Assembly: GCA_945787505.1 (NCBI GenBank)
Contig: CALZHC010000008.1
Coordinates: forward strand, 1-43,200
Direction: 5' to 3'
Length of the DNA: 43,200 nt
Source of the DNA: an uncultured Alistipes sp.
GTDB taxonomy: Bacteria > Bacteroidota > Bacteroidia > Bacteroidales > UBA932
A program made the translations under genes and the position numbers. Position 1 is the stretch's first letter. Each line of letters starts with the position of its first letter. The notes beneath the pieces are model-generated. The model searched no databases. It was not told the DNA's origin and saw nothing but the letters and a program-made list of their open reading frames with translations. Shown here piece after piece: positions 8,515-17,803 of this stretch.

Positions 8515-8790
8515 ATGGCAGAGTATCTCGCAGCTGAAAAAAAGCAGGAGATTTTCGCTAAATACGGGAAGTCTAATACGGACACCGGCTCAGCAGAGAG
8601 TCAGATTGCTCTATTTTCTTACCGTATCGCTCACCTTACAGAGCACCTGAAGAACAACAAAAAAGACTTTGGAACACAGAGGGCGTTGCTCAGACTCGTA
8701 GGTAAAAGACGTCGCCTCCTTGACTATCTCAAGGAAGTTGATATCGAGAGATACAGAGAAATATTGAAGGCATTGAACCTTCGTAAATAA
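8515..8790 (+). CDS. rpsO: 30S ribosomal protein S15
   Basis: A 91-residue S15, close to the usual 89, with the hallmark segments NTDTGSAESQIALFSYRI and LVGKRRRLLDYL. It binds the central domain of 16S rRNA. It has its own promoter and a strong terminator; pnp follows 82 bases after the stop, the same rpsO-pnp order seen in many bacteria. S15 often represses its own mRNA; the inverted repeat in the leader is a candidate site. Confidence 0.97.
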   Translation: MAEYLAAEKKQEIFAKYGKSNTDTGSAESQIALFSYRIAHLTEHLKNNKKDFGTQRALLRLVGKRRRLLDYLKEVDIERYREILKALNLRK

Positions 8791-8795
8791 TAAGC

Positions 8796-8827
8796 GAGGG
8801 TGCCGGCTTCGGCATCCTCTATTTTTT
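8796..8827 (+). terminator. Rho-independent terminator after rpsO
   Basis: Ten-bp stem GAGGGTGCCG / CGGCATCCTC (one G-T pair) with a GCTT loop, then TATTTTTT. It separates rpsO from pnp. Confidence 0.85.
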
Positions 8828-8872
8828 ACTCCATAGTTATCTCTTGTCCTCAGGGAAACTAACAGTGTATAT

Positions 8873-11086
8873 ATGAATATAGTTAAGAAGACCATCACAA
8901 TGGGTGATGGAAGAATTGTTGAAATCGAAACCGGCAAGCTTGCCAAACAGGCTGACGGTTCGGTTGTCGTTAAGGTAGGTAACACTATGTTGCTCGCTAC
9001 CGTTTGCTGTGCGAAAGATGCTAAAGAAGATGTGGACTTTATGCCTCTTTCAGTTGAATATAAAGAGAAATATGCCGCTGCAGGCCGTTATCCCGGCGGA
9101 TTTCTTAAAAGAGAGGGACGTGCCTCTGATTCAGAGATTCTTGTAGCACGTTTGGTTGACAGGGCTTTGCGTCCCCTTTTCCCTGATGATTTTCATGCAG
9201 AGGTATTCGTGAATGTCATCCTTATCTCTGCAGATAAGGAGACCATGCCTGATGCTTATGCAGGACTTGCTGCATCAGCTGCTCTGGCCGTTAGTGACAT
9301 ACCTTGGAATGGACCTATCTCAGAAGTGAGAGTTGCCCGCATTGATGGCAAATTGGTAATAAATCCTACATTTGAAGATCTCAAAAGAGCCGATATCGAT
9401 CTTATGGTTGCAGCTACCATTGACAATATCATGATGGTAGAGGGTGAAATGAATGAAGTTTCAGAAGCAGAGATGCTTGAAGCTATCAAATTTGCCCATG
9501 AAGAGATTAAGATTCAGTGCATGGCCCAGCTTGAACTTACCAAAGAGGTTGGCAAAGAGGTCAAGAGAACATATTGTCATGAAGAAAATGACGAAGAGCT
9601 GCGTGCATCACTTCGTGAATTCTGCTACGACAGATGTTATGAAGTGGCAAAATCAGGACTTGCAAAACATGAAAGGGAAGATGCTTTCGAAGCTGTGAAA
9701 GAGGCTTTCATTGAGACTATACCTGAAGAGGAGAGAGAAGATAAAGAGTTCATGATCAACAGATACTATGCAGCTGTTGAAAAAGAGGCTATGCGTCGTA
9801 TGATTATCGATGAAGGATTGCGCCTGGACGGTCGTCAGACCAACCAGATCCGTCCTATCTGGTGCGAAGTGGGATATCTTCCCGGAGCACATGGATCTGC
9901 AATCTTTACCAGAGGTGAGACACAGTCACTCTCTACAGTAACTCTTGGTACCAAGATGGATATGAAGGAGATGGATGAAGTTCTCGTTCAGGAAACCCAG
10001 CAGTTCGTACTCCATTATAATTTCCCTCCCTACGCAACCGGTGAAGCTAAGGCACAGAGGGGTGTGGGACGTCGTGAAATCGGTCATGGTAACCTCGCAT
10101 GGAGAGCTCTCAAACCAGTGGTTCCCATCGGAGAAGAAAACCCCTATGCAGTACGCGTAGTTTCAGATATTCTCGAATCCAACGGTTCATCCTCAATGGC
10201 TACCGTATGTGCAGGAACACTTGCGCTGATGGATTGTGGTGTTAAGATCAAGAAACCAGTGTCAGGTATTGCAATGGGTCTTATTTCCGACGAGAAGACC
10301 GGCAAGTTCGCTGTGCTTTCAGACATCCTCGGTGACGAAGACCACTTGGGAGATATGGACTTCAAGGTAACAGGTACCCGCGACGGTATTACTGCTACCC
10401 AGATGGATATCAAGGTTGACGGCCTTCCTTATGAAGTCCTCGAAAGAGCTCTTGCACAGGCTAAGGAGGGCAGGGCTCACATTATGGGTGAGATGATGAA
10501 GACCATTTCTGAACCTCGTGAAGACTACAGACCTAATGTACCTCGCATTATCCAGATTACCATTCCTTCTGAATTTATCGGTGCTGTTATCGGTACAGGC
10601 GGAAAGGTTATCCAGGATATACAGAAGACTACCGGAACTACTATCACTATTACAGAAGACGGAGACAAGGGTATTATCGATATCTTCGGTGAAAACAAAG
10701 AGTCAATGGATGCCGCACTTGCTCGAATCAAGGCTATCACAACTGTACCTGAAGTAGGGGAAACTTACCATGGAAAAGTCGTTTCAATCCTCGAATTCGG
10801 AGCATTTGTTGAAATTCTTCCCGGAAAAGAGGGCCTCCTCCATATCTCTGAACTTGACTACAAGAAGGTTGAAAAGGTAGAGGATATTCTCAAAGTAGGT
10901 GATGAAGTGGATGTGAAGCTACTGGAAATCGACTCAAAGAGTGGAAAGATGAGACTCTCCCGCAGAGCGCTTATGCCTGCACCTGAAGGATGGGTGGAAC
11001 GTGAACGCAAACCGCGTCCTGAAAAGCCCAGAGGAGACAAGGGTGATAAGGGAGAACGTCGCGGTCCTCGCCGTGAAAACAAATAG
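8873..11086 (+). CDS. pnp: Polyribonucleotide nucleotidyltransferase (PNPase)
   Basis: A 737-residue phosphorolytic 3'-5' exoribonuclease. Visible in order are the first RNase PH core (from residue 1), the alpha-helical linker, the second RNase PH core with the GxRxTxxIRPI-like and FTRGETQ segments (about residues 310-540), a KH domain with the GTGGK loop (about 557-620), an S1 domain (about 629-697), and a short basic Lys/Arg/Gly tail. Its length is normal. The ATG at 8873 starts the first beta strand directly. It has its own terminator. Autoregulation through the leader is known in proteobacteria; no RNase III type stem-loop is obvious here. Confidence 0.97.
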   Translation: MNIVKKTITMGDGRIVEIETGKLAKQADGSVVVKVGNTMLLATVCCAKDAKEDVDFMPLSVEYKEKYAAAGRYPGGFLKREGRASDSEILVARLVDRALRPLFPDDFHAEVFVNVILISADKETMPDAYAGLAASAALAVSDIPWNGPISEVRVARIDGKLVINPTFEDLKRADIDLMVAATIDNIMMVEGEMNEVSEAEMLEAIKFAHEEIKIQCMAQLELTKEVGKEVKRTYCHEENDEELRASLREFCYDRCYEVAKSGLAKHEREDAFEAVKEAFIETIPEEEREDKEFMINRYYAAVEKEAMRRMIIDEGLRLDGRQTNQIRPIWCEVGYLPGAHGSAIFTRGETQSLSTVTLGTKMDMKEMDEVLVQETQQFVLHYNFPPYATGEAKAQRGVGRREIGHGNLAWRALKPVVPIGEENPYAVRVVSDILESNGSSSMATVCAGTLALMDCGVKIKKPVSGIAMGLISDEKTGKFAVLSDILGDEDHLGDMDFKVTGTRDGITATQMDIKVDGLPYEVLERALAQAKEGRAHIMGEMMKTISEPREDYRPNVPRIIQITIPSEFIGAVIGTGGKVIQDIQKTTGTTITITEDGDKGIIDIFGENKESMDAALARIKAITTVPEVGETYHGKVVSILEFGAFVEILPGKEGLLHISELDYKKVEKVEDILKVGDEVDVKLLEIDSKSGKMRLSRRALMPAPEGWVERERKPRPEKPRGDKGDKGERRGPRRENK

Positions 11087-11118
11087 TAGTTGCCCCGGAT
11101 GGCAAATCATATATAAAA

Positions 11119-11151
11119 ACAGACCGGCTCATCTGCCGGTCTGTTTTTTTA
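11119..11151. terminator. Bidirectional terminator between pnp and minus-strand gene
   Basis: Perfect 10-bp stem ACAGACCGGC / GCCGGTCTGT with a six-base loop, followed by seven Ts on the plus strand. On the minus strand the stem is followed by a shorter T-rich run (TTTTATAT). It serves two convergent genes. Confidence 0.88.
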
Positions 11152-11170
11152 TCTGTTCTGCCCGAAGCGG

Positions 11171-11446
11171 TTATTTGCGGGCAACCAGTTCGCTCAGTTT
11201 GTCATAAAGTGCATCAAGAGAACTCAGAAGAGCATCCATAAGGTTGCGGTAGTATGTTCTCTTCACTCCATCAGGACGGTTAATTTTAAAGAGGGTTTCG
11301 TCTCTGAGCTCCAATGCTTCATTAGTAAGGTCCACTATCTGTTCGATTTTAGCATCTTCATCTGTGAAACTCATACTGATGAGTGCATCCTGCACGAATT
11401 CGTCAATCAAGTAATTGACATCTTTTTTGATAACTCTTAAGTTCAT
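11171..11446 (-). CDS. Small conserved protein of unknown function
   Basis: A 91-residue, highly charged and mostly helical protein with no signal peptide or membrane segment. It reads as two amphipathic helices around a central RPDGVKRTYY segment, with Leu-rich heptad-like spacing at the C-terminus (MDALLSSLDALYDKL) that suggests dimerisation. I recognise no domain. It has its own promoter (-7 box at 11498-11491) and shares a terminator with pnp, so it is a single-gene unit. Its size and style fit the small cytoplasmic proteins conserved in Bacteroidales, but this is an impression, not a search result. Confidence 0.72.
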   Translation of the reverse strand: MNLRVIKKDVNYLIDEFVQDALISMSFTDEDAKIEQIVDLTNEALELRDETLFKINRPDGVKRTYYRNLMDALLSSLDALYDKLSELVARK

Positions 11447-11490
11447 AATCTAAATATTGTTATGTTTGTTTAATAAACTCTAAACAGATG

Positions 11491-11498
11491 CAAATTTA
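11491..11498 (-). promoter_or_regulatory. -7 box of the small minus-strand gene
   Basis: TAAATTTG on the minus strand matches TAnnTTTG; the leader to the ATG at 11446 is about 38 bases. Confidence 0.55.
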
Positions 11499-11510
11499 GC
11501 ATTTTTTGTA

Positions 11511-11518
11511 TATTTTTG
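11511..11518 (+). promoter_or_regulatory. -7 box of the DUF4105 operon
   Basis: TATTTTTG matches TAnnTTTG on the plus strand. Initiation near 11525 makes the ATG at 11528 almost leaderless and favours the ATG at 11543. Confidence 0.5.
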
Positions 11519-11542
11519 AGGTTTTTAATGTCAAAGTGTGAA

Positions 11543-12709
11543 ATGAAACGCATATCAAAATCGACTCTTGTAGTTATCATGCTGTTATTCAGTATGTTTT
11601 CTATATCAAAAGCAGAACCTTTCAGAATCTCCCTGATTACCTGTTCTCGTGGTGGTGATCTCTCTTCTGCGTTTGGTCACTCTGCCATCAGGGTTGTGGA
11701 TTCAGTCAATAACCGGGATATTGTATTCAATTACGGTACATTTGACTTCTATGATGATAATTTCATGTTGCGTTTTCTTCATGGAGACCTTGACTATTTT
11801 CTCTCCATTTCTCATTTTGAATCCTTTTGCCGCAGCTATAAAGAAGATGGAAGGGGTATCACCGAACAAGAGCTGATACTTTCTGAATCCCAGAAATTCA
11901 GACTCTATGAGGCTATGCTGGAGAATGCAAGACCGAAAAACAGGGTTTACAGATATGATTTTCTCGTGGACAACTGCGCCACCAGAATCAGGGATCTTTT
12001 TATACCCGGTGACGAATTTTCATTCGAGTCCAAAATGACTGATGTCACATGGCGCTCGGAACTCAGGCGTTGCATAGCCGACAACAGATGGCTCACATTC
12101 GGGATTGATCTCCTTCTTGGAGATAAGGTGGATGAGAAGATATCCACTTACCAGCAGATGTTCCTTCCCGACAGGCTTGCCGAACATTTTGATAACATCA
12201 AGAACGTCTCTCTCCATACTACGGTGCTCGACGAGCCGACTGAGATAATTTCTGCCCAAGAGACCTCGAAGGCGGGCAATTGGGTAAACAGACTCTTCCA
12301 GCCCTTCGTAGTATTCCTGCTGCTCTACCTCTCTGTAATCGTGATAGGTCTCAGGTGCAGATGGGGCAAGAGATACATAGATGTATTCTCCTTTGTCTTC
12401 TACATTCTGCTCGGTGTGGGCTCCCTGATACTTGTCTATCTGTGGTTCTTCACCAACCATGTGTGGACGGTCAATAACTGGAATCTGATATGGATGAACC
12501 CTCTGTACCTGATTATTCCGTTTATCAGAGAGGGAAAATTGAAAAGACGGCTCATTTACCTGACAGCACTGGCTTCGGCAGGTATGGTGGTCTTCTCATG
12601 GCTTATACCACAGAGCTTCAATTCGACTGTCATCATCATAGTGCTGATTCAGATCTCTTTGGCAGCAGTGAAATTAGGAAAGGTAAATCTCAGTAAAAAG
12701 TTAGAATAA
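11543..12709 (+). CDS. DUF4105 (Lnb-like) exported membrane protein
   Basis: A 388-residue protein with a signal peptide (hydrophobic residues about 8-22, then KAEPF). A periplasmic DUF4105 domain follows, with SLITCSRGGDLSSAFGHSAIRV and DNCATRIRD. The conserved His and Cys are those expected for a permuted NlpC/P60-like papain fold. The last 120 residues hold four membrane segments (about 252-275, 285-308, 335-355, 360-380). This architecture is common in Bacteroidota envelopes; a peptidase or lipid-amidase role is suggested by the fold but unproven. Start chosen at 11543 because the promoter -7 box lies at 11511-11518 and the signal peptide begins with MKRISK. An earlier in-frame ATG at 11528 cannot be excluded. 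The stop overlaps the next ATG by one base. Confidence 0.82.
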   Translation: MKRISKSTLVVIMLLFSMFSISKAEPFRISLITCSRGGDLSSAFGHSAIRVVDSVNNRDIVFNYGTFDFYDDNFMLRFLHGDLDYFLSISHFESFCRSYKEDGRGITEQELILSESQKFRLYEAMLENARPKNRVYRYDFLVDNCATRIRDLFIPGDEFSFESKMTDVTWRSELRRCIADNRWLTFGIDLLLGDKVDEKISTYQQMFLPDRLAEHFDNIKNVSLHTTVLDEPTEIISAQETSKAGNWVNRLFQPFVVFLLLYLSVIVIGLRCRWGKRYIDVFSFVFYILLGVGSLILVYLWFFTNHVWTVNNWNLIWMNPLYLIIPFIREGKLKRRLIYLTALASAGMVVFSWLIPQSFNSTVIIIVLIQISLAAVKLGKVNLSKKLE

Positions 12710-13158
12710 TGATAATTGACTCACTTGTTAGTTTTGAAAAATATCTGACGCTTCACGAGCGTTTTGCAAAAGTTTACGATTTTCTCAAATCCGATATCCT
12801 TTCGCAGATGGAGGATGGAAAGGTAGCGATAGATGGGGATGATATATATGTAACACTATCTACTTTCGAAGGAAAGGGGGCTGATGAGCTTCCCCCGGTA
12901 GAGGTGCACGATTCGTATGTCGATATTCATGTACTGCTCGAAGGTGTAGAGACAATTGGCTTTATTGACAGGGCTCTGTGCCTTGGAAAGGATGTCAAAT
13001 ATGACGAAGTTACCGATACTGCCATCCTTAATGAACTGCCGGAGGTGTTTACCAGCTATGCCCCGGGCTATTTTGTCATCTGTTTCCCCAAGGATGGACA
13101 TGCACCTGGTATAGGAAATGGTGTTATCAGAAAAGCTGTAATCAAGGTAAGAGTTTGA
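12709..13158 (+). CDS. YhcH/YjgK/YiaL (EbgC-like) family protein
   Basis: A 149-residue single-domain beta-sandwich protein of the DUF386 family, which includes EbgC and YiaL. The family signatures HDSYVDIHVLLEGVETIG and YFVICFPKDGHAPGIG are present, with the metal-binding His residues of the cupin-like pocket. Members are linked to sialic acid or other sugar metabolism, but no sugar genes adjoin it here. The ATG overlaps the DUF4105 stop by one base (TAATG), so translation is likely coupled. The reason for pairing with an envelope protein is unclear. Confidence 0.85.
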   Translation: MIIDSLVSFEKYLTLHERFAKVYDFLKSDILSQMEDGKVAIDGDDIYVTLSTFEGKGADELPPVEVHDSYVDIHVLLEGVETIGFIDRALCLGKDVKYDEVTDTAILNELPEVFTSYAPGYFVICFPKDGHAPGIGNGVIRKAVIKVRV

Positions 13159-13165
13159 TAATTTT

Positions 13166-14092
13166 TTGGTTGTGAGGTATAATTCTTACGTAGGGTATTT
13201 CAAAAGGGTTTACGGTGAGCGTCTGCAGAAAGTGGTGATAGATGCAGGTTTCACATGTCCCAACCGAGATGGGAGTGTCGGAAGGGGTGGATGTACCTAT
13301 TGTGACAACAGAGCTTTTCATCCCGGGTACACAAGCCCGGGCATGCCTATTGCCACACAAATCGATGAAGGAATCAAGTTTCATCGTGTCAGGTATAGGA
13401 ACGCCTCTCATTTTCTAGCCTATTTCCAGCCTTATTCCAATACTTATGCGGATGTCACCAGACTCGAGTCTCTTTACACAGAGGCTCTCTCTCATCCAGA
13501 TGTTGTGGGAATCGTTGTCGGAACACGTCCAGACTGTGTGGATGAGCAGAAACTGGACCTCCTCCAGTCTCTGGCGAAAGAACATATTGTCATTGTGGAG
13601 TATGGTATCGAATCTGTCTACGATGATACCCTGCGCAGAATCAACAGAGGTCATGATTTCCAGACGGCAGTCAATGCTGTTCAGATGACTGCTCAGAGGG
13701 GAATCCAGACAGGCGCCCATTTTATTTTAGGACTTCCGGGAGAATCTAAGGAGAGGATGCTTGCCTCTGCATCCATAATAAACTCTCTGCCTCTACACTC
13801 GGTAAAATTTCACCAGCTTCAGATAGTCAAAGGGACTAAGATGGAGAAGGAGTATGCTGATCATCCCGAGGATTTCGAAAATTTTACCCTTGAAGGCTAT
13901 ATCGACTTCTTTGTCGATTTTCTCGAGAGATTAAGACCGGATCTCTATATCGAAAGGTTCGCAGGTGAGGTTCCTCCAAGGTTTTTGAATTCCTCACCGT
14001 GGGGCCTTATAAGAAATGTCGAACTTCTGAGATTATTGGAAAAAAGATTGGAAGAAAGGGATACTGAGCAGGGAAGATTGTATAAAATTTGA
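13166..14092 (+). CDS. Radical SAM protein, YhcC/TIGR01212 family
   Basis: A protein of about 308 residues. The N-terminus GFTCPNRDGSVGRGGCTYCDN carries the iron-sulfur motif in the form C-x11-C-x2-C, the spaced cluster typical of the YhcC group rather than CxxxCxxC. Radical SAM core motifs follow (GTRPDCV, EYGIESVYDDTLRRINRGHD, GAHFILGLPGE). It is related to the Elp3-like fold; its substrate is not established. No ATG exists near the expected start; TTG at 13166 or GTG at 13172 must be used, the latter giving a protein beginning RYNSYVGYFKR after the initiator. It follows YhcH by 7 bases in one operon. Confidence 0.88.
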   Translation: MVVRYNSYVGYFKRVYGERLQKVVIDAGFTCPNRDGSVGRGGCTYCDNRAFHPGYTSPGMPIATQIDEGIKFHRVRYRNASHFLAYFQPYSNTYADVTRLESLYTEALSHPDVVGIVVGTRPDCVDEQKLDLLQSLAKEHIVIVEYGIESVYDDTLRRINRGHDFQTAVNAVQMTAQRGIQTGAHFILGLPGESKERMLASASIINSLPLHSVKFHQLQIVKGTKMEKEYADHPEDFENFTLEGYIDFFVDFLERLRPDLYIERFAGEVPPRFLNSSPWGLIRNVELLRLLEKRLEERDTEQGRLYKI

Positions 14093-14102
14093 AAAATATG
14101 GC

Positions 14103-14110
14103 TATCTTTG
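14103..14110 (+). promoter_or_regulatory. -7 box of the guaB operon
   Basis: TATCTTTG matches TAnnTTTG, 11 bases after the radical SAM stop; TTG at 14078-14080 is a possible -33 element (22-base spacer). The leader to the guaB ATG is short (about 16 bases). Confidence 0.6.
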
Positions 14111-14132
14111 CCCGAATTTAATAGATTTGCTT

Positions 14133-15602
14133 ATGGAAATGTTGACAAATTCACCTATTGCCGAAGGTCTGACCTTTGATGATGTGCTTTTAGTGCCGGC
14201 CCACTCTGATGTTTTGCCGCGCGATGTTGAGCTTACTACAAACTTCACAAGGGATATAGTAATTCACACCCCTTTGGTTTCAGCAGCAATGGATACTGTA
14301 ACTGAAGCTGAGCTTGCGATTGCAATCGCCAGGGAAGGTGGAATAGGTGTTATCCATAAGAATATGGGAATCGAAGCCCAGATGGAACATGTCAGAAGGG
14401 TTAAGAGGGCAGAAAACGGTATGATTTACGACCCTGTAACCATCAGGGAGACAGCTACTGTGGGAGATGCACTCGCTCTTATGAAACAGAACCATATAGG
14501 TGGTATTCCGGTAGTGGATGCACACGGATATCTCAGGGGAATAGTTACCAATAGAGATCTTAGGTTCATAGATAATACCAAGACTCCCATTTCATTGGTA
14601 ATGACCAAAGAGAATCTTGTTACCACTACAGATGGCGGAAACCTCAAAGAGGCTACAGAACTCCTCAGAAGAAACAAGATCGAGAAGCTTCTCGTAGTTG
14701 ATAATCAGGGCAAGCTGACAGGTCTTATTACATACAAAGATATCGTCAAGATTAAGAATAACCCTACAGCAAGCAAGGACTCCAAAGGCAGACTGATGTG
14801 TGCAGCGGCATTGGGAATCAACTCTGAAACCCTCATCAAGGCTGAAATGCTCATGAGTGTCGAACCTGATGCAATCGTACTTGATACAGCTCACGGACAT
14901 TCGGAATTCGTCCTCAGAACTATTCGCGAAGTGCGTAAGAAATTCCCTCACATACAGATTGTTGCCGGTAATATTGCTACAGCTGAAGCAGCCAGAGCTC
15001 TGGCTGAAAGCGGTGTTGATGCCGTTAAGGTAGGTATCGGTCCGGGTTCCATCTGTACCACCCGTGTAATTGCCGGTGTGGGTGTGCCTCAGCTCTCTGC
15101 AATCATGATGGCATCCGAAGCCCTCAAAGGAACAGGTATTCCGGTAATTGCCGATGGCGGTATCAGATATTCCGGAGATATTGTCAAGGCTTTGGCAGGC
15201 GGAGCCAGCACGATTATGGCAGGTTCGCTCTTTGCCGGAGTGGAAGAATCTCCTGGAGAAACCATCATTCTCAACGGCCGAAAATTCAAATCCTACAGGG
15301 GCATGGGTTCGCTCGAGGCTATGGAAAAAGGATCGAAGGACCGCTACTTCCAGGATATGGAGGCAGATATCAAGAAACTCGTGCCTGAAGGAATCGTGGC
15401 ACAAGTTCCATATAAAGGCACCCTCTCAGAAGTGGTCTATCAGTTGGTAGGTGGTCTTAGGGCAGGAATGGGCTACTGTGGAGCACACAATATCAGTCAG
15501 TTGCGTAACGCCAAATTCGTGAGAGTCACAGCAGCCGGCTTTGTTGAGAACCATCCTCATGATGTGACTATTACTAAAGAGGCACCAAACTATAGCAGAT
15601 AA
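14133..15602 (+). CDS. guaB: IMP dehydrogenase
   Basis: A 489-residue enzyme oxidising IMP to XMP with NAD, the committed step to GMP. The TIM barrel starts at [12 protein letters not shown] and is interrupted by two CBS domains (about residues 95-210, including [23 protein letters not shown]). The loop [12 protein letters not shown] carries the catalytic Cys near residue 307, followed by the phosphate-binding [11 protein letters not shown] and the flap [10 protein letters not shown]. Start chosen as the ATG at 14133, downstream of the -7 box. It heads a run into three envelope-assembly genes, with only 4 bases to the next ATG; this arrangement is unrelated to purine synthesis and is probably just shared transcription. 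Confidence 0.97.
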   Translation: MEMLTNSPIAEGLTFDDVLLVPAHSDVLPRDVELTTNFTRDIVIHTPLVSAAMDTVTEAELAIAIAREGGIGVIHKNMGIEAQMEHVRRVKRAENGMIYDPVTIRETATVGDALALMKQNHIGGIPVVDAHGYLRGIVTNRDLRFIDNTKTPISLVMTKENLVTTTDGGNLKEATELLRRNKIEKLLVVDNQGKLTGLITYKDIVKIKNNPTASKDSKGRLMCAAALGINSETLIKAEMLMSVEPDAIVLDTAHGHSEFVLRTIREVRKKFPHIQIVAGNIATAEAARALAESGVDAVKVGIGPGSICTTRVIAGVGVPQLSAIMMASEALKGTGIPVIADGGIRYSGDIVKALAGGASTIMAGSLFAGVEESPGETIILNGRKFKSYRGMGSLEAMEKGSKDRYFQDMEADIKKLVPEGIVAQVPYKGTLSEVVYQLVGGLRAGMGYCGAHNISQLRNAKFVRVTAAGFVENHPHDVTITKEAPNYSR

Positions 15603-15606
15603 CATT

Positions 15607-16449
15607 ATGAAGAGAGTTGCAGTCATTCTTTCCATACTCTCTTTATTGTCATCGTGTCGTCTGTATGACAAGATTTTTAAAGGAGATGTGGTTGCTCGTA
15701 TAGGCAGCCACACTCTTTATTATGACGATATCAGAGCTCTCCACATTCAAGGCTTCTCCCCTCAGGACAGTACAAGACTCGTACATCAGTATATTTATTC
15801 CTGGGCTACCAACAAGCTTCTTCTGGATATGGCTGACAAGCAGCTTGCTAAACATGATAAAGATGTGGAGGAACAGCTTGAGGACTACAGGCAGCAGCTC
15901 CTGATATTCAGATACGAAAAGCAGTATGTCGAGCAGCGTCTCGATACACTTGTCACTGAAAGCCAGATTAGTGATTACTACGATTCACACATTGAAAGTT
16001 ACCGTACAAATGTATCTTTGGTAAAGGGCACATTCATAAAAATATCTTCGGCATCGCCCAATATCTCCTTGGTCAAGACCCTCTACAAAAGCAACACCCC
16101 TGAAAAGCAGGAGCAGCTGGCTCAAGTTTGCTACTCTTCAGCGGAGGTATTTAGTATCTACGACAATTGGACCCCTTTGGACCAGCTGGCACAAAAGATG
16201 GGCAGCGACGTTTCGTATTGTGAATCGGCTCTATCGAGGGGAAACTATATTGAACATTCGGATATTTCTTATACATATCTCTTTAAAGTCAGTGATATGG
16301 CGAAAAAGGGGACATTTGCCCCGCTTGATTATTCGGCAGATCTTATAAGGGATGTCATATTGAACAAAAGAAAACAGGAACTTATAAAAAGTTTGGAACG
16401 GAATCTGCTGGAAGATGCAGTCAGTACAAATCGCTTAATTATTTATTGA
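15607..16449 (+). CDS. SurA/PpiC N-terminal-like lipoprotein lacking a parvulin domain
   Basis: A 280-residue protein with a lipoprotein signal peptide (lipobox LSSC, Cys17), so it is expected to be anchored in the envelope. Residues about 28-150 read as a SurA/SurA_N-type chaperone region: VVARIGSHTLYYDDI, then helices ending in ESQISDYYDSHIESY, a pattern that precedes parvulin domains in SurA and PpiD relatives. The remainder shows no parvulin signature (no RHIL or GGDLG-like motif). It lies immediately before a true two-parvulin SurA-like gene, 1 base away. A partner chaperone role in outer-membrane protein biogenesis is inferred. Confidence 0.72.
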   Translation: MKRVAVILSILSLLSSCRLYDKIFKGDVVARIGSHTLYYDDIRALHIQGFSPQDSTRLVHQYIYSWATNKLLLDMADKQLAKHDKDVEEQLEDYRQQLLIFRYEKQYVEQRLDTLVTESQISDYYDSHIESYRTNVSLVKGTFIKISSASPNISLVKTLYKSNTPEKQEQLAQVCYSSAEVFSIYDNWTPLDQLAQKMGSDVSYCESALSRGNYIEHSDISYTYLFKVSDMAKKGTFAPLDYSADLIRDVILNKRKQELIKSLERNLLEDAVSTNRLIIY

Positions 16450-16450
16450 T

Positions 16451-17803
16451 ATGACGGAAAGGAGAATCATTTTGGCAATTGCTTCCATTTTCATCGCTTC
16501 GGTTGCTCTTGCCCAAAAGTACCCAAGTGTAATAGACAGGACTGTCGCTGTTGTAGGAAACAGCATGATACCCCTCTCCCAGGTGGAGTCCGAGGCAATG
16601 ATGCTTCAGTTTGAAGGTTATGTGACAGACGGAGACATCCGTTGTGAAATATTGGAAGAGCTGATGCTCAATAAGCTGTTCTATACACAGGCTTGCCTGG
16701 ATAGTCTTACAGTCAATATGGATATTGTAAACTACCAGCTTGAAAACAAAATGTCAACTATTATGAGCCGTTTCGGTAGCGAGAAGGAGGTCGAGGCTTA
16801 TTTTGGAAAGACCATGAATCGTCTCAAAAGCGAATGGACGAAGATGTTCGAGGAACAGTCGCTCAGTGATGAAATGAAAAGAAGGGTCGCTTCCAATATG
16901 CCTGAGATCACTCCAAGGGAGATCAAAGATTTTTACAAACGGCTTCCGGAAGATTCTATCCCCATGATTCCTGCCATGTACAGTTATAGCCAGATTGTTG
17001 TCTATCCTGATAGAGAAAAGGCTGCACTTGAGGTCAAGGAGAGGTTGCTTGAGTTCAGGGATAGGGTTATCAAGGGGGAGAAGTTCTCTACACTTGCTCG
17101 TCTATACTCAGTATGCCCCAGTGCCGTTAATGGCGGAGAACTTGGCATGGCCTCCAAAAATCTCTATTGGCCGGCCTTCAGTGATGCTGCCATGGCACTG
17201 AAAGAGGGACAGGTATCACCAATCGTTGAGACTCCGGATGGTTTTCATATCATCCAGCTGATAGAGAGAAGGGGGGATCTATTCAATGCCCGTCACATCC
17301 TTCTCAAACCTTATTACTCAGATCAGGACAGAAAAGAGGCGTTTGCTAAGCTCGACTCAATTCGCAATGTCATTGCATCTGACAGTCTCTCCTTCGAACA
17401 GGCTGCCATGGTCTATTCGATGGATATGGCAAGTAAGACTAACGGTGGAGGTGTGGCTAACGAAGAAGGAGCTTCATTTTTTGAAATCGATAAACTCAAA
17501 CCAGCAGATTACCAGATGCTGGCCAACCTTAAGCCGGGAGAGGTCTCAAAACCGTTTGAATCTACTGATAACGAAGGAAATACAGGTAATACTGTATATA
17601 AAATTGTAAGACTTGATGAGATGATCCCTGCGCATAAGGCAAATTATGAGAAAGATTATAACATTCTCTCTAATATGGCGAAAAACCAAAGGGCGCTCAA
17701 TGCCATTGAAAACTTTGCAAAGGAGAAGCAGCGGGTTACCTATATTGTCATAGATCCGTTGTTCAGTAAATGTAAATTCAAACGCGAAGGGTGGAAAAAA
17801 TGA
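16451..17803 (+). CDS. surA: SurA-like periplasmic peptidyl-prolyl isomerase, two parvulin domains
   Basis: A 450-residue exported chaperone. The signal peptide ends around ALAQ (residue 22). A SurA_N chaperone domain (VIDRTVAVVGNSMIPLSQVE, to about 170) precedes two parvulin domains, about 176-275 (SYSQIVVYP, NGGELGMA, ETPDGFHIIQL) and 279-388 (ARHILLKPYY, TNGGGVANEEG, YKIVRLDE). The order matches E. coli SurA, which escorts outer-membrane proteins to BamA; the symbol is given by architecture. The second domain has degenerate catalytic positions by eye. Its stop overlaps the next gene by 4 bases (ATGA), tying it to the OstA-like gene. Confidence 0.88.
   Translation: MTERRIILAIASIFIASVALAQKYPSVIDRTVAVVGNSMIPLSQVESEAMMLQFEGYVTDGDIRCEILEELMLNKLFYTQACLDSLTVNMDIVNYQLENKMSTIMSRFGSEKEVEAYFGKTMNRLKSEWTKMFEEQSLSDEMKRRVASNMPEITPREIKDFYKRLPEDSIPMIPAMYSYSQIVVYPDREKAALEVKERLLEFRDRVIKGEKFSTLARLYSVCPSAVNGGELGMASKNLYWPAFSDAAMALKEGQVSPIVETPDGFHIIQLIERRGDLFNARHILLKPYYSDQDRKEAFAKLDSIRNVIASDSLSFEQAAMVYSMDMASKTNGGGVANEEGASFFEIDKLKPADYQMLANLKPGEVSKPFESTDNEGNTGNTVYKIVRLDEMIPAHKANYEKDYNILSNMAKNQRALNAIENFAKEKQRVTYIVIDPLFSKCKFKREGWKK

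Noticed and set aside
14592..15404. A 270-codon minus-strand open frame inside guaB
   Set aside because: Its protein is composition-shadow of the IMP dehydrogenase gene with no domain; guaB is unmistakable.
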